DNA of 64,000 nt. It comes from JALZKA01 sp963701205. GTDB lineage: Bacteria > Actinomycetota > Thermoleophilia > Solirubrobacterales > 70-9. Within the stretch, counting starts at the first letter, position 1. Every line of letters starts with the position of its first letter. A program made the position numbers and the translations under genes. The notes under the pieces are model-generated. The model searched no databases. It had not been told where the DNA came from and saw only the letters and a list, made by a program, of their open reading frames with translations. The stretch spans positions 1,364,001 through 1,428,000 of the forward strand of contig OY969575.1 of the NCBI GenBank assembly GCA_963701205.1, given 5' to 3'. Of this stretch, positions 42,605 to 51,556 are shown piece by piece.

Positions 42605-43775
42605 GGCTTGCCGGGATGATTCCCAGATCACGGGCGGCGCGACCGATCTGGTGCGCGGCGCGTTGCAGTTCGTCGGCACGGTGGTTCGCCATTACCGTCA
42701 GCCGCAGGCGCGCGGTGCCCTCGGGGACGGTTGGCGGCCGGATCGCCTGCGCAAAGGTGCCGCCGTCCAGCACCCGCTCGCAAAGCGCCATCGCGAGGCG
42801 GGCCGAGCCAACGATTACCGGCACGATCTGGGTGCGCGAGAGCCCAACGTCTAGGCCCTCTGCGCTCAGTGCCTCGCGCAGCACCGCCCCGTTTCGCCGC
42901 AGCTGCTCGACAACGCCGGGGCGCTTGTCCAGCAGGTCGAGCGCCGCCAGCGCTGCGCCCAGCGATGGTGGCGGGGGGGCGGTGGAGAAGATGAACGGCC
43001 GGGCCGTGTTGATCAGGTAGTCGCGCAGTTCGACGCTTGTGCAGGCGTAGGCGCCGTAGCTCCCAAGCGACTTGCCGAGGGTGCCAACGACGACGTCCAC
43101 CTGGCCCGTGAGCCCGGCCGCCGCGACGGCGCCGCGGCCGCCCGGCCCAAGCGTGCCGGTTGCGTGCGCCTCGTCAACGACGAGCTTGGCGCCGTAGCGC
43201 TTGGCCAGTTCGTGGATGCCAACGAGCGGCGCCACATCGCCGTCCATTGAGAAGACGGAGTCGGTGACGATCACACATGGTTTGCCCCGGGCGTGGCGGA
43301 GACCCGCTTCAAGGTCGTCAAGGTCGGCGTGGCGGTAGACGTGGGTCTCGGATCGGGCGAGCCGGCAGCCGTCGATGATGCTCGCGTGGTTGAGCTCGTC
43401 CGAGAAGACGACGCCGCCTTCACCGGCCAGCGCCGAGACGATGCCGGTGTTGGCCAAGTAGCCCGAGCCGAACAGGAGCGCCGCCTGGGTTCCTTCAAAC
43501 TCGGCAAGTCGCATCTCGAGCTTGCGGTGGAGCTCCATATCGCCGCAGATCAGCCGCGATGCCCCAGCCCCAGCCCCGTAGCGCTCGGCGGCCTCAGCGG
43601 CACCCTGGCGAACGCGGGGGTGATCGGCCAGGCCAAGGTAGTTGTTCGAGCAGAGCAGCAGGACCTCGCTGCCGTCGAGCGTGACCCGCGGGCCCTGAGG
43701 GCCCTCAACCAGCCTCAGTTTGCGGTGAAGCCCGCCGCGGCGGAGCTCCTCAAGGCGTGCCGTGACCTCGTCCAT
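42579..43775 (-). CDS. bioF: 8-amino-7-oxononanoate synthase
   Basis: Condenses pimeloyl-ACP/CoA with alanine to KAPA. PLP-dependent alpha-oxoamine synthase with CSNNYLGLADHPRV, DELNHASIIDGCRLA, VDEAHATGTLG and the PLP lysine in VVGTLGKSLGSYGAY. Start MDEVTARLEEL at 43775 gives 398 residues and leaves 17 bases to the bioB stop. Related enzymes (Kbl, ALAS) are excluded by the operon context. Confidence 0.94.
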   Translation of the reverse strand: MDEVTARLEELRRGGLHRKLRLVEGPQGPRVTLDGSEVLLLCSNNYLGLADHPRVRQGAAEAAERYGAGAGASRLICGDMELHRKLEMRLAEFEGTQAALLFGSGYLANTGIVSALAGEGGVVFSDELNHASIIDGCRLARSETHVYRHADLDDLEAGLRHARGKPCVIVTDSVFSMDGDVAPLVGIHELAKRYGAKLVVDEAHATGTLGPGGRGAVAAAGLTGQVDVVVGTLGKSLGSYGAYACTSVELRDYLINTARPFIFSTAPPPPSLGAALAALDLLDKRPGVVEQLRRNGAVLREALSAEGLDVGLSRTQIVPVIVGSARLAMALCERVLDGGTFAQAIRPPTVPEGTARLRLTVMANHRADELQRAAHQIGRAARDLGIIPASRAEFPRAA

Positions 43776-43792
43776 CGGGCGGCGCGAAGGCG

Positions 43793-44977
43793 CTAGTCGC
43801 CCCAGCCGGCGGGCTGCTCCGCCCCAACGGGATGGCCTGCGGATTCCGTCTCGGAGGGCCGGGCCGGGTACTCGGGCACCTTGCCCTTTTTCTTGATCAC
43901 CCGTAGCTGGGTGGATGGATCCCAAAAATTCGCGTCGGCTTGGCTGTCGATCAAGTCGTCGATCGGGGTCGCCGGAGCTTCGCCTTCGAGCCAGCCATCG
44001 CGATTGTCCGGCCGCGGGTTGGCGCCGTTATCGGGCTGGCGGGCGACGTTAAGCCCCAGCTCCTCAAACATCGCCCGATCGTCGGCCGGTTCGGAGCCAA
44101 GCGTCGTCAAAAAGTTGCCCATCATCACGCCGTTCAGGCCCGCTTTGACGGCAAGCGGCTGCAGATCACCCAGGTTTTCGACCCGGCCGCCGCACAGCCG
44201 GAAGAGGGCCGTTGGGATGATCAGCCGGAAGATCGCAACCCACTGGACGACCTCCCACGGATCCATCAGCTCGCGGTCCCCGAACTTCGTTCCCTCGCGG
44301 GGGTTGAGCAAGTTGATCGGCACGGAGGTCGGGTTGATCTCTGACAGCTCAAACGCCATCTCGACCCGCTGGCGCTTGGATTCACCAAGGTTGAGGATGC
44401 CACCGACGCAGCTTTCGAGCCCCGCCTCCTCGACGGCGTCGAGCGTTCGCAGGCGGCCTTCGTAGCGGACGGTCGTTGAAACTTCCGGGTAATAGGAGCG
44501 GGCCGACTCGACGTTGTGGTGTACCCGCTGGACCCCCGCTTCCTTCAGCCGCTTTGCCCGGGTGGGGGAGATGTGGCCGATCGAGACGCAGCGCTTCAGG
44601 TTTGTGTTCTCGCTGACGAGCTTGGCGCCTTCGACAATCCGCTCGAAGTCCCGCTTGGAGAGCCCCTGGCCCTGGGTGACCATGCAGAACCTGTGGGCAC
44701 CGGCCGCCTCCGCCGCCCTGGCGTGCTCAAGGATCTGGTCGGGCTCCAGCATCGCGTGCATGGGGGTGTCGGCCTCGGCATAGCGCGATTGGGCACAAAA
44801 CCCGCAATCCTCGGCGCAGCCGCCCGATTTGGCGTTCACGAGCGAGCAGAGGTCGGTCGAATCGCCGAACTCCTCCTGGCGTGCCTCCCAGGCACGCTCA
44901 ACCAGCGCGAGGATGTCGTCGTGCTCGGTCAACTCCCCCAGGACCAAGGCCTCATCGAACGTGATCAGTGGCGCCAT
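43793..44977 (-). CDS. bioB: Biotin synthase with C-terminal extension
   Basis: Radical SAM enzyme inserting sulfur into dethiobiotin. The SAM cluster is in GGCAEDCGFCAQS (Cx3Cx2C); CVSIGHIS, RVHHNVESARSYYPE and the C-terminal NGVMMGNFLTTLG are BioB signatures and contain ligands of the auxiliary cluster. 394 residues; the family core ends near residue 325, leaving an extra tail of about 60 residues (FWDPSTQLRVIKKKGKVPEY near its centre) with no known domain. Start at 44977. First of the four bio genes in transcription order. Confidence 0.95.
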   Translation of the reverse strand: MAPLITFDEALVLGELTEHDDILALVERAWEARQEEFGDSTDLCSLVNAKSGGCAEDCGFCAQSRYAEADTPMHAMLEPDQILEHARAAEAAGAHRFCMVTQGQGLSKRDFERIVEGAKLVSENTNLKRCVSIGHISPTRAKRLKEAGVQRVHHNVESARSYYPEVSTTVRYEGRLRTLDAVEEAGLESCVGGILNLGESKRQRVEMAFELSEINPTSVPINLLNPREGTKFGDRELMDPWEVVQWVAIFRLIIPTALFRLCGGRVENLGDLQPLAVKAGLNGVMMGNFLTTLGSEPADDRAMFEELGLNVARQPDNGANPRPDNRDGWLEGEAPATPIDDLIDSQADANFWDPSTQLRVIKKKGKVPEYPARPSETESAGHPVGAEQPAGWGD

Positions 44978-45030
44978 CGCTTGCCGGAAGGCTAGGCACG
45001 GGATCGGACGGCACCCGCCGAAACAGTTGG

Positions 45031-45636
45031 TCAGGGGGTGCTGGAGTACGACTCCCACAGATACAGGCAGGCCAGCGTTCGGTGCGGGCGCCAGGCCTCG
45101 GCCATGGCCTCCATCTCCGGCGCCGTTGGCAGATCGTCGAGGCCGTAGGCGTCCCGGATCCCCGAGCGGATTCCAAGATCGCCGACGGGCAGGACGTCCT
45201 CGCGCTCAAGGTGAAAGATCAAGAACATGTGCGCGGTCCAAACGCCGAGCCCGCGAACCGCCGTCAGCTGCTCGATGACTTCCTCGTCCGAAAGTTCACC
45301 CAGCCGTTCGATCTCGAGTTCGCCTGAAAGTACATGCGTCGCCAAATCCTTCAGGTACTCCACCTTGCGGCCCGACAGGCCCGCCGATCGCAGCGACCCC
45401 TCGTCGGCATCAAGCAGTTCGACCGCCGTCGGTACCGCACCGCGAAACAGCGCCAGGACCCGGTCGTAGATCGTTGCCGCGGCCTTGACCGAGAGCTGCT
45501 GGCCGACGACCGCGCGCAGCAGCGCTCCGTAGGCATCGCCGTGCGGGCGGCCGCGTCGCCGTCGCTCGATCGACATCGGGCCGATTCGCGAAATCAGGCC
45601 GGCCATCGTCTGATCGGCCGCCGAGAGGGCGACCAT
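45031..45636 (-). CDS. DNA-3-methyladenine glycosylase II (AlkA-like HhH-GPD)
   Basis: Base-excision repair glycosylase. YGALLRAVVGQQLSVKAA and the helix-hairpin-helix LTAVRGLGVWTAHMFLIFHL with the catalytic aspartate in VLPVGDLGIRSG are clear. Start ATG at 45636 is preferred (201 residues); a TTG at 45669 would overlap the hydratase gene. Though a repair gene, it lies in one - strand run between the hydratase and bioB. Confidence 0.88.
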   Translation of the reverse strand: MVALSAADQTMAGLISRIGPMSIERRRRGRPHGDAYGALLRAVVGQQLSVKAAATIYDRVLALFRGAVPTAVELLDADEGSLRSAGLSGRKVEYLKDLATHVLSGELEIERLGELSDEEVIEQLTAVRGLGVWTAHMFLIFHLEREDVLPVGDLGIRSGIRDAYGLDDLPTAPEMEAMAEAWRPHRTLACLYLWESYSSTP

Positions 45637-45653
45637 CGGTGTCGTCTCGCCAG

Positions 45654-46472
45654 TCAGCGTCCCTGCCAACGGGGCTGGCGCTTCTCGGCGAAGGCGGCGA
45701 TTCCCTCGCGGAAGTCCTCCGAGGTAAAGCAGGACTCCCGCAGCTCGACCAGCTCGCGCTCCTGCTCGTCGGTCAGCCGCGAAAACCTGGCGAGCGTCTC
45801 GATTGCGCGCTTGTTGCCCGTTACCGAGAGCGGCGCGTTGGCGGCGATCAGGGCGGCCAACTCAACCGAGGCATCGTCGATTCGCTCGTCCTCGACGATC
45901 TCGCCGACCAGGCCGATCGCAAGTGCCCGCTCAGCCTCGATCACCCGGCCAGTCAAAAACAGGTCGCGCGTGTTCGCCACTCCGATTGCGTCGATGAAGC
46001 GCTCGAGACCGGTGTGCCCGTAGATCAACCCCAGCTTCGCGGGCGGCATGCCCAGCTTCGCTCCAGCGGCGCAGATCCGCAAATCGCAACGGACTGCCAA
46101 CTCGAGCCCGCCGCCAAGGCAGTGGCCGTTGATTGCCGCGACGACGGGGTAGGGGTGGGCGCTGACTTGGTCCATCGCTGCCGTGAACGGGTGCGCAACC
46201 AGCGCTTCGGCGTCGCGCTCAAAGCTTGCATCCGGAATCGCTGCAATGTCGTAGCCGGCCGAAAACGCCCGTCCGGTGCCCGTGATCAGAACGCAGCGGA
46301 TCTCGATTCCGCGATCGAGCTTGGGCAGCGTTGCAGCGATCGCGTCAAGGACGTCGTGATCAAGGGGATTGCGCTTCTCGGGATTGTTCAGCCGCAGCCT
46401 GGCGACGGCGTCCGCCGGATAGTCGAGGACGACCTTGCCGCCGGCCAGCTCCTCCACCGGGCCCGCGGTCAT
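45654..46472 (-). CDS. Enoyl-CoA hydratase/isomerase family protein
   Basis: Crotonase fold, 272 residues. The oxyanion hole segments are RAFSAGYDIAAI and NGHCLGGGLELAVRCDLRI, with Glu of the second motif likely catalytic; C-terminal FREGIAAFAEKRQPRWQGR is typical of the crotonase trimer end. Exact substrate unknown. The start overlaps the BCCP stop by four bases, so both are co-translated. Confidence 0.88.
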   Translation of the reverse strand: MTAGPVEELAGGKVVLDYPADAVARLRLNNPEKRNPLDHDVLDAIAATLPKLDRGIEIRCVLITGTGRAFSAGYDIAAIPDASFERDAEALVAHPFTAAMDQVSAHPYPVVAAINGHCLGGGLELAVRCDLRICAAGAKLGMPPAKLGLIYGHTGLERFIDAIGVANTRDLFLTGRVIEAERALAIGLVGEIVEDERIDDASVELAALIAANAPLSVTGNKRAIETLARFSRLTDEQERELVELRESCFTSEDFREGIAAFAEKRQPRWQGR

Positions 46473-46681
46473 TCGAGCACGACCAGCACGTCGCCTTCCT
46501 GCACGGACTGACCCTCCTCGCAGCGGATCTCGGTGACCTTGCCGTCGTCCTCGGACTCGACGGGCATTTCCATCTTCATGGACTCCAGGATCACGACCGT
46601 GTCGCCATCGGCGACGTCGTCGCCTAGGGCGACCTCGATCTTCCAAACCGTTCCGGTGATGTGCGCCTCGATCTCCGCCAT
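46469..46681 (-). CDS. Biotin carboxyl carrier domain protein
   Basis: 70 residues, a free-standing biotinyl domain. ESMKMEMPVES carries the biotin acceptor lysine (Lys36) and the flanking methionines. It would shuttle carboxybiotin between a biotin carboxylase and a carboxyltransferase such as the subunit at 56.4 kb. GAGGAAA precedes the ATG. It begins the - strand run that continues into bioBFDA. Confidence 0.92.
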   Translation of the reverse strand: MAEIEAHITGTVWKIEVALGDDVADGDTVVILESMKMEMPVESEDDGKVTEIRCEEGQSVQEGDVLVVLE

Positions 46682-46742
46682 TCGTTTCCTCGGCCACCTT
46701 CCGCTAGTCGTCCAACCTGGGCTCCGGGCACAATAGTTGCCC

Positions 46743-47447
46743 TTGTCCCCGGAACCAGCAGCCGCAGCGCCAGCAGTCGTCGCCCTGATCGCGGCGCGAA
46801 ACGAGGCCGACCGGATTGCAGCGACCTGCGCGGCGCTGGCCGAATCGGTGCCGGGGATCGAGCTGATCGTCGCTGACGACGGCTCGGACGACGCCACCGC
46901 CGAGGTTGGGCGGGCAAGCGGCGCGACTGTCGTGACGCGCCAGGCGCCAGTCGGCAAGGGCGGCAACATGACGGCGGCGGCAGCGAGCGTCATTGACCGG
47001 GCCACCGAGCCCGGTGGTCCGCTCTTCTTGCTTTGTGACGGGGACCTCGGCGCGTCTGCCGCCAAGCTGGCCAAGCTGGTCGAGCCGGTGGCGGCCGGGG
47101 AATGCGACCTTGCGATCGCGGCCTTTCGCCGTCGGGTCGGCGGCGGCTTTGGGCTCGCGCTGCGCTACGCGCGCTGGGCGATCCACCGGCGCTCCGGGTA
47201 CGAGGCCTCGGCGCCGATCTCAGGCCAGCGCGTTCTGACCTCGGCGGCGATGCAGGCCGCTTTCCCCTTTGCGCCCAGCTATGGAATGGAGATCGGGATC
47301 ACGGTCGATTGCGTTCGCGCCGGGCTTCGGGTGCGCGAGGTCGAGCTGGAGCTGGAGCACCGGGCGACGGGCAAGACACTGAAGGGCTTCATCCACCGGG
47401 GCCGCCAGCTACGCGACTTCACGCGCGTCTACGCAGCCAGGCGCTGA
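46743..47447 (+). CDS. Glycosyltransferase family 2
   Basis: DPM1/DPS-like GT-A fold. VVALIAARNEADRI starts the nucleotide-binding strand; ELIVADDGSDDAT and LFLLCDGDLGASA carry the DxD-like metal/nucleotide motif; ISGQRVL and a C-terminal basic stretch follow. 234 residues from TTG at 46743; TTG at 46737 is an alternative. CACAAT at 46729-46734 may be the -10 of a leaderless transcript, favouring 46743. Could transfer a sugar to a lipid carrier. Confidence 0.8.
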   Translation: MSPEPAAAAPAVVALIAARNEADRIAATCAALAESVPGIELIVADDGSDDATAEVGRASGATVVTRQAPVGKGGNMTAAAASVIDRATEPGGPLFLLCDGDLGASAAKLAKLVEPVAAGECDLAIAAFRRRVGGGFGLALRYARWAIHRRSGYEASAPISGQRVLTSAAMQAAFPFAPSYGMEIGITVDCVRAGLRVREVELELEHRATGKTLKGFIHRGRQLRDFTRVYAARR

Positions 47448-47491
47448 GGCGCCCCGCCAATCGGCCTCCGGCGGGATACTCTGCGGGCGCT

Positions 47492-48949
47492 GTGATCCTC
47501 GCGATCGACCAGGGCACAACCGGCACCACCTGCCTTGTCTTTGACCGGGAGGGGCAAGTGGCGGGTCGCTCCTACTCCGAGTTCGCCCAGCACTTTCCCG
47601 AGCCCGGGTGGGTTGAGCATGACGCGACCGAAATCTGGGACGTCACGCGCCAGGTCGCGGCCGAAGCGCTTGCCGCGGCAGGGATCGGCGGCGCCGGCCT
47701 GGATGCAATCGGGATCACCAACCAGCGCGAAACCGTTGTGGCCTGGGACCCGCGCACCGGCGAGCCCGTCCACAACGCGCTGGTCTGGCAGGACCGTCGT
47801 ACCGCGGCACGCTGTGATGAGCTGCGCGAGGGCGGTCACGAGGAGCTGATCCGCGAGCGGACCGGCTTGGTTTTGGACCCCTACTTCTCTGGCACAAAGA
47901 TCGAGTGGCTTTTGCGCAACGTGCCGGCGGCATCCGACGCCGTCTTCGGGACGATTGACGCATGGCTGATCTTCAAGCTCACCGGCCGGCACGCCACCGA
48001 TTACTCAAACGCGTCCCGCACGCTGCTCTTCGACATCAGCAAGGGGGTGTGGGATCCGGAGCTCTGCGCGCTGCTTGGGGTCGAGACCGGCCGGCTGCCG
48101 GAGGTTGTGCCGTCGGCAGGCATCATCGGTACCACGCAGGAGTTCGGCGGGGAGGTGCCCGTCGCAGGGATTGCCGGTGACCAGCAGGCAGCGCTCTTCG
48201 GGCAGGCATGCCATCGCTCCGGCGAGGCCAAGAACACCTACGGAACCGGCAGCTTCGTCCTGCTTAACGCCGGCTCTAAGGTCCCCGCGCCGCGAGCCGG
48301 GTTGCTGACCACGGTTGCCTGGCATCTGGACGGGACAACGACCTATGCGCTTGAGGCTGCGATCTTCGTCACCGGGGCCGCCGTGCAGTGGCTTCGCGAC
48401 GGATTGGGGATCATTGGCGATGCCGCCGAGACGGAGGCGCTCGCGGCTTCGCTCGACTCGAACGAGGGCGTCTACTTCGTCCCCGCCCTCACCGGCCTCG
48501 GATCGCCTTACTGGGACCCCTATGCACGCGGCACGATCGTCGGCTTGACGCGGGGCAGCGGCCCGGCCCAGCTTGCCCGGGCGGCGCTCGAGGCGATCGC
48601 CTATCAGACCGTTGACGCCGTGCGGGCCCAGGAAGCGGCAGCTGGCGAGGCCCTGAGCACGCTCAAGGCCGACGGAGGCGCCGTCGCCAACCGCTGGCTG
48701 ATGCAATTCCAGGCGGACGTGCTGGGCGTTCCCGTCGTGATCCCGGAGGTGGCGGAGACGACCGCGCTTGGTGCCGCCTACCTGGCCGGCGTCGGCAGCG
48801 GAATCTGGGACATCGAGGAGGTCGGGCAGCGCTGGCGGGAGGCGGACCGGTTCGAGCCGGCGATCGGCTCCGGCGAGCGCGACGCACTCGTCGGGGACTG
48901 GCATCGAGCGGTTGAGCGCTCAAGGGGTTGGGCGGGCGGCGAGGGCTGA
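47492..48949 (+). CDS. glpK: Glycerol kinase
   Basis: Phosphorylates glycerol to glycerol-3-phosphate. FGGY-family: AIDQGTTGTTCLVFDREG and VAGIAGDQQAALFGQAC (phosphate motifs), GITNQRETVVAWD, the glycerol-binding HDATEIW segment, and DGGAVANRWLMQFQADVLGV near the end. 485 residues from GTG at 47492. GATACT at 47475-47480 lies 11 bases before the start. plsC follows after three bases, suggesting use of glycerol-3-phosphate in phospholipid synthesis. Confidence 0.95.
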   Translation: MILAIDQGTTGTTCLVFDREGQVAGRSYSEFAQHFPEPGWVEHDATEIWDVTRQVAAEALAAAGIGGAGLDAIGITNQRETVVAWDPRTGEPVHNALVWQDRRTAARCDELREGGHEELIRERTGLVLDPYFSGTKIEWLLRNVPAASDAVFGTIDAWLIFKLTGRHATDYSNASRTLLFDISKGVWDPELCALLGVETGRLPEVVPSAGIIGTTQEFGGEVPVAGIAGDQQAALFGQACHRSGEAKNTYGTGSFVLLNAGSKVPAPRAGLLTTVAWHLDGTTTYALEAAIFVTGAAVQWLRDGLGIIGDAAETEALAASLDSNEGVYFVPALTGLGSPYWDPYARGTIVGLTRGSGPAQLARAALEAIAYQTVDAVRAQEAAAGEALSTLKADGGAVANRWLMQFQADVLGVPVVIPEVAETTALGAAYLAGVGSGIWDIEEVGQRWREADRFEPAIGSGERDALVGDWHRAVERSRGWAGGEG

Positions 48950-48952
48950 GGG

Positions 48953-49702
48953 ATGGCTGAGATCAAGCCGCAGGTCTATCGCGACGATCGCTCACCGGCG
49001 GAGTTCCAACACTTCCACGAGTGGGTGCGGACCCATCGGCCCGGCTGGACGTATGAGCTGGTCCGGATGATCTTTACCCCCATCCTGATGTTTCTCTATC
49101 GGGGCTGGGCGCTCGGAACGGAGAACGTGCCGCAGCAGGGCCCGTTCATCATCGCCCCGAACCATTTCTCGCACCTTGACCACTTCCTCACGGGGGTCTA
49201 TATCCGCCGCAAGATCCAGTTCATGGCCAAGTCACAGCTCTACGGCAACCCGGTCCTTGACTACGTGTTCAGGGTCGGCGGCGTTTTCCCCGTGATGCGC
49301 GGCCGCCACGACGAGGAAGCGTTCATCTCGGCTCACGCCATTTTGAACATGGGTGGTTGCGTCGGCATGTACTGCGAGGGCGGCCGCTCCCGTACCCGCG
49401 AACTAGGTGAAGCCCGGCCCGGGGTTGGACGGCTGGCGCTTGAGTCCGGCGTCCCGGTCGTCCCGGTTGCGATCCACGGATCGTCGCGGATCAGGGGCTG
49501 GAAGCGGCTGCGCTTTCCGAAGGTGACCGTCCAGTTCGGCGAGCCGGTGAGCTTCCCCCGCGACCCGGCGCCGTCCCCGGATGCGCAACTCGCGACGGCG
49601 CAGGCGATCTTCGATCGGGTGCGCGCGATGTACGAGATGCTCGATGCGGAAGGCCGAGCGGGAGCACGCCGCCGCAGCGCCGCCGCCAGCCTCTACTCGT
49701 AG
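48953..49702 (+). CDS. 1-acyl-sn-glycerol-3-phosphate acyltransferase (PlsC-type)
   Basis: Acyltransferase with the catalytic NHFSHLD (NHx4D), the acceptor-binding GGVFPVMRGRHDE, and YCEGGRSRTRELGE (EGxR block) plus VVPVAIHGS. 249 residues, with a hydrophobic N-terminal stretch near residues 38-50 for membrane association. Co-transcribed with glpK. Its end overlaps the convergent hydrolase by 10 bases. Confidence 0.9.
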   Translation: MAEIKPQVYRDDRSPAEFQHFHEWVRTHRPGWTYELVRMIFTPILMFLYRGWALGTENVPQQGPFIIAPNHFSHLDHFLTGVYIRRKIQFMAKSQLYGNPVLDYVFRVGGVFPVMRGRHDEEAFISAHAILNMGGCVGMYCEGGRSRTRELGEARPGVGRLALESGVPVVPVAIHGSSRIRGWKRLRFPKVTVQFGEPVSFPRDPAPSPDAQLATAQAIFDRVRAMYEMLDAEGRAGARRRSAAASLYS

Positions 49703-50604
49703 CGCTTCTCAAGCGTTGGCCAAACCGCGGCATCGTGGCCCGGAATGATCACCGCCTGGGGATACGAGCGCCGAAAAAGGCGCAATTCCTGCAGCGAGCG
49801 CCGCCAAGTGTGCGGATCGGCCGGCCTTGGCGGCGGCGGTGCATCGTCAAGCTGGGCGAGTGTGTAGATGGCGTCGCCGGCGATCACGAGGTCGCGTTCG
49901 GCCAGCCGGCAGATAACCGATTGGTGGCCGGTCGTATGCCCTGGCGTTGAGGCCAGCCAGACGCTGCCGTCCCCGAACAGGTCAAAGCATCGGCCGAAGG
50001 TCGAGTAGGAGTCAACGTTCGTCCGGTCGTAGCTGACGGTCCGGTAATCGAATGCGTAATCGAACTGCGCTCGCCGGTAGCCGTTCATGAAGGGGCGCGA
50101 TCCGCTGGACGCCGCCTGCCATTCCTGTTCGGAGACGATGAATGCCGCGTCACCGAATTCCGACATGCCGGACGCGTGATCGAAATGCAGGTGGGTCATC
50201 ACGATCGTCCGGATCGACGCGGGATCGATGTCACGCGCCCGCAGCTGCGCCGGTAGGTCCTCGCCGGGCTCGAGTTCGGGTTTTGAGTACCAGGCGATCG
50301 CGCGTCCGAGGTTGGCGCTGGGCTTGGCGGTGACCGAGGGATGCAGGCCGGTATCGACCAAAAGCGGGCCAGCGGTCGGGTGGGTGACGAGGAACGCCGG
50401 ACAGGGAATCGTCAGCCAGCGCGAGCGTGGCGTCAGGGGCCCGAGCATCCGCAGCTGTCCCGTGCGCTCGCCGCCCGCCCGTTCCAGGAACTGCGGCGGC
50501 ACGACCATGCGCCCGACCTCCAGCGGCTCCACGACGACACTTGCGCCGCCAGATCCGCCCGGGAGCGGGCTCGCAAGGCCACGCGGTTGTGCCTTGATCC
50601 TCAT
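49693..50604 (-). CDS. Metallo-beta-lactamase fold hydrolase
   Basis: Contains the zinc motif THLHFDHASGM, and later STPGHTTGHQSV, VIAGDAIY and IPGHDAAVWPTL. This layout resembles N-acyl homoserine lactonase-like members of the family, but lactonase activity cannot be assumed. 303 residues from ATG 50604; the first 25 are low in conservation and a later start is possible. Divergent from an SDR. Confidence 0.82.
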   Translation of the reverse strand: MRIKAQPRGLASPLPGGSGGASVVVEPLEVGRMVVPPQFLERAGGERTGQLRMLGPLTPRSRWLTIPCPAFLVTHPTAGPLLVDTGLHPSVTAKPSANLGRAIAWYSKPELEPGEDLPAQLRARDIDPASIRTIVMTHLHFDHASGMSEFGDAAFIVSEQEWQAASSGSRPFMNGYRRAQFDYAFDYRTVSYDRTNVDSYSTFGRCFDLFGDGSVWLASTPGHTTGHQSVICRLAERDLVIAGDAIYTLAQLDDAPPPPRPADPHTWRRSLQELRLFRRSYPQAVIIPGHDAAVWPTLEKRYE

Positions 50605-50656
50605 TGCCAGCCAGCGTAGCCAGACTTTTGCCGAGGCCCGAATATGCTGCGGGCGA

Positions 50657-51517
50657 ATGGGCGCGCAATCCCAAATCTTCCGGGACGGATTGCTCGACGG
50701 TCAGGTCTGCGTGGTCTCCGGCGCTGGCACTGGACTTGGTCGTGCGAGCGCGCTCGAGTTGGCGCGCCTGGGGGCGACGGTCGTGGGCTGCGGCCGCAGG
50801 CCCGAGCCGATCGCCGAGACGGTCGCCGCGATCTCCGAGAGCGGCGGCCAGGCGTCCGCAGAGGCCCTCGACATTCGCGATGAGGATGCTGTTGACGGCT
50901 TCTTCGACCGGATCGTGGAGCGCCACGGTCGTGTTGACGTCCTGATCAACAACGCCGGCGGGCAGTTCCTGAGCCCCGCCGAGGCGATTACGCCCAAGGG
51001 CTTTCGGACCGTGATCGAGCTGAACGTCGTTGGAACCTGGCTCATGACCCATGCTGCGGCGACCAAGGCGATGATCCCGCAGGGGAGCGGCAAGGTCTTG
51101 AGCGTGACGCTCTCGCCCCATAACGGGATGCCGGGCATGGTCCATTCCGGCGCCGCGCGAGCCGCGGTCGAGAACATGATGAAGACGCTCGCCATCGAGT
51201 GGTCGCGCCATCAGATCAAGCTCTGCGCGCTGGCCGCGGGGCAATTCGCAACGGATACGTTTCGGACCAAGTACCCGCAATCGATGGTCGAGAACGTCGC
51301 CCGGACGATCCCCCTGGGCCGGACCGGCAGCGAGGATGAATGGGCCTGGCTGGTCGCCTACCTCGCCTCGCCTGCCGGCGACTTTTACTCCGGCACCACC
51401 ATCACGATGGATGGCGCCCGCGACAACTGGTTTGGCGCCTGGCCGCCGGGGCTGGAAGGCCGCGATCCGGGTGACGGCACGATCGAGGCGGAGGCGCGCA
51501 AGCCCAAACCTGGGTGA
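50657..51517 (+). CDS. SDR-family oxidoreductase, dienoyl-CoA-reductase-like
   Basis: Rossmann fold with VVSGAGTGLGRASALELARL and INNAGGQFLSPAE. Where classical SDRs have YxxxK, this reads VHSGAARAAVENMMKTLAIEW-like text: His replaces Tyr and Arg the Lys. That resembles peroxisomal 2,4-dienoyl-CoA reductases, which lack the Tyr. 286 residues. TATGCT at 50643-50648 lies eight bases before the ATG. Followed by a strong hairpin. Confidence 0.82.
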   Translation: MGAQSQIFRDGLLDGQVCVVSGAGTGLGRASALELARLGATVVGCGRRPEPIAETVAAISESGGQASAEALDIRDEDAVDGFFDRIVERHGRVDVLINNAGGQFLSPAEAITPKGFRTVIELNVVGTWLMTHAAATKAMIPQGSGKVLSVTLSPHNGMPGMVHSGAARAAVENMMKTLAIEWSRHQIKLCALAAGQFATDTFRTKYPQSMVENVARTIPLGRTGSEDEWAWLVAYLASPAGDFYSGTTITMDGARDNWFGAWPPGLEGRDPGDGTIEAEARKPKPG

Positions 51518-51520
51518 GTC

Positions 51521-51549
51521 GTCAATCGCGGCGCACCGCCGCGATTGAC
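51521..51549. terminator. Bidirectional terminator between convergent SDR genes
   Basis: GTCAATCGCGGCG and CGCCGCGATTGAC form a perfect 13-bp stem around CAC. It lies three bases past the + strand SDR stop and seven bases from the - strand SDR stop, so it can serve both. Confidence 0.8.
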
Positions 51550-51556
51550 TCCGCGG

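Noticed and set aside
44978..45030. BirA operator or riboswitch before bioB
   Set aside because: Only 53 bases separate bioB from the glycosylase stop, and no dyad like the known biotin operator was found.
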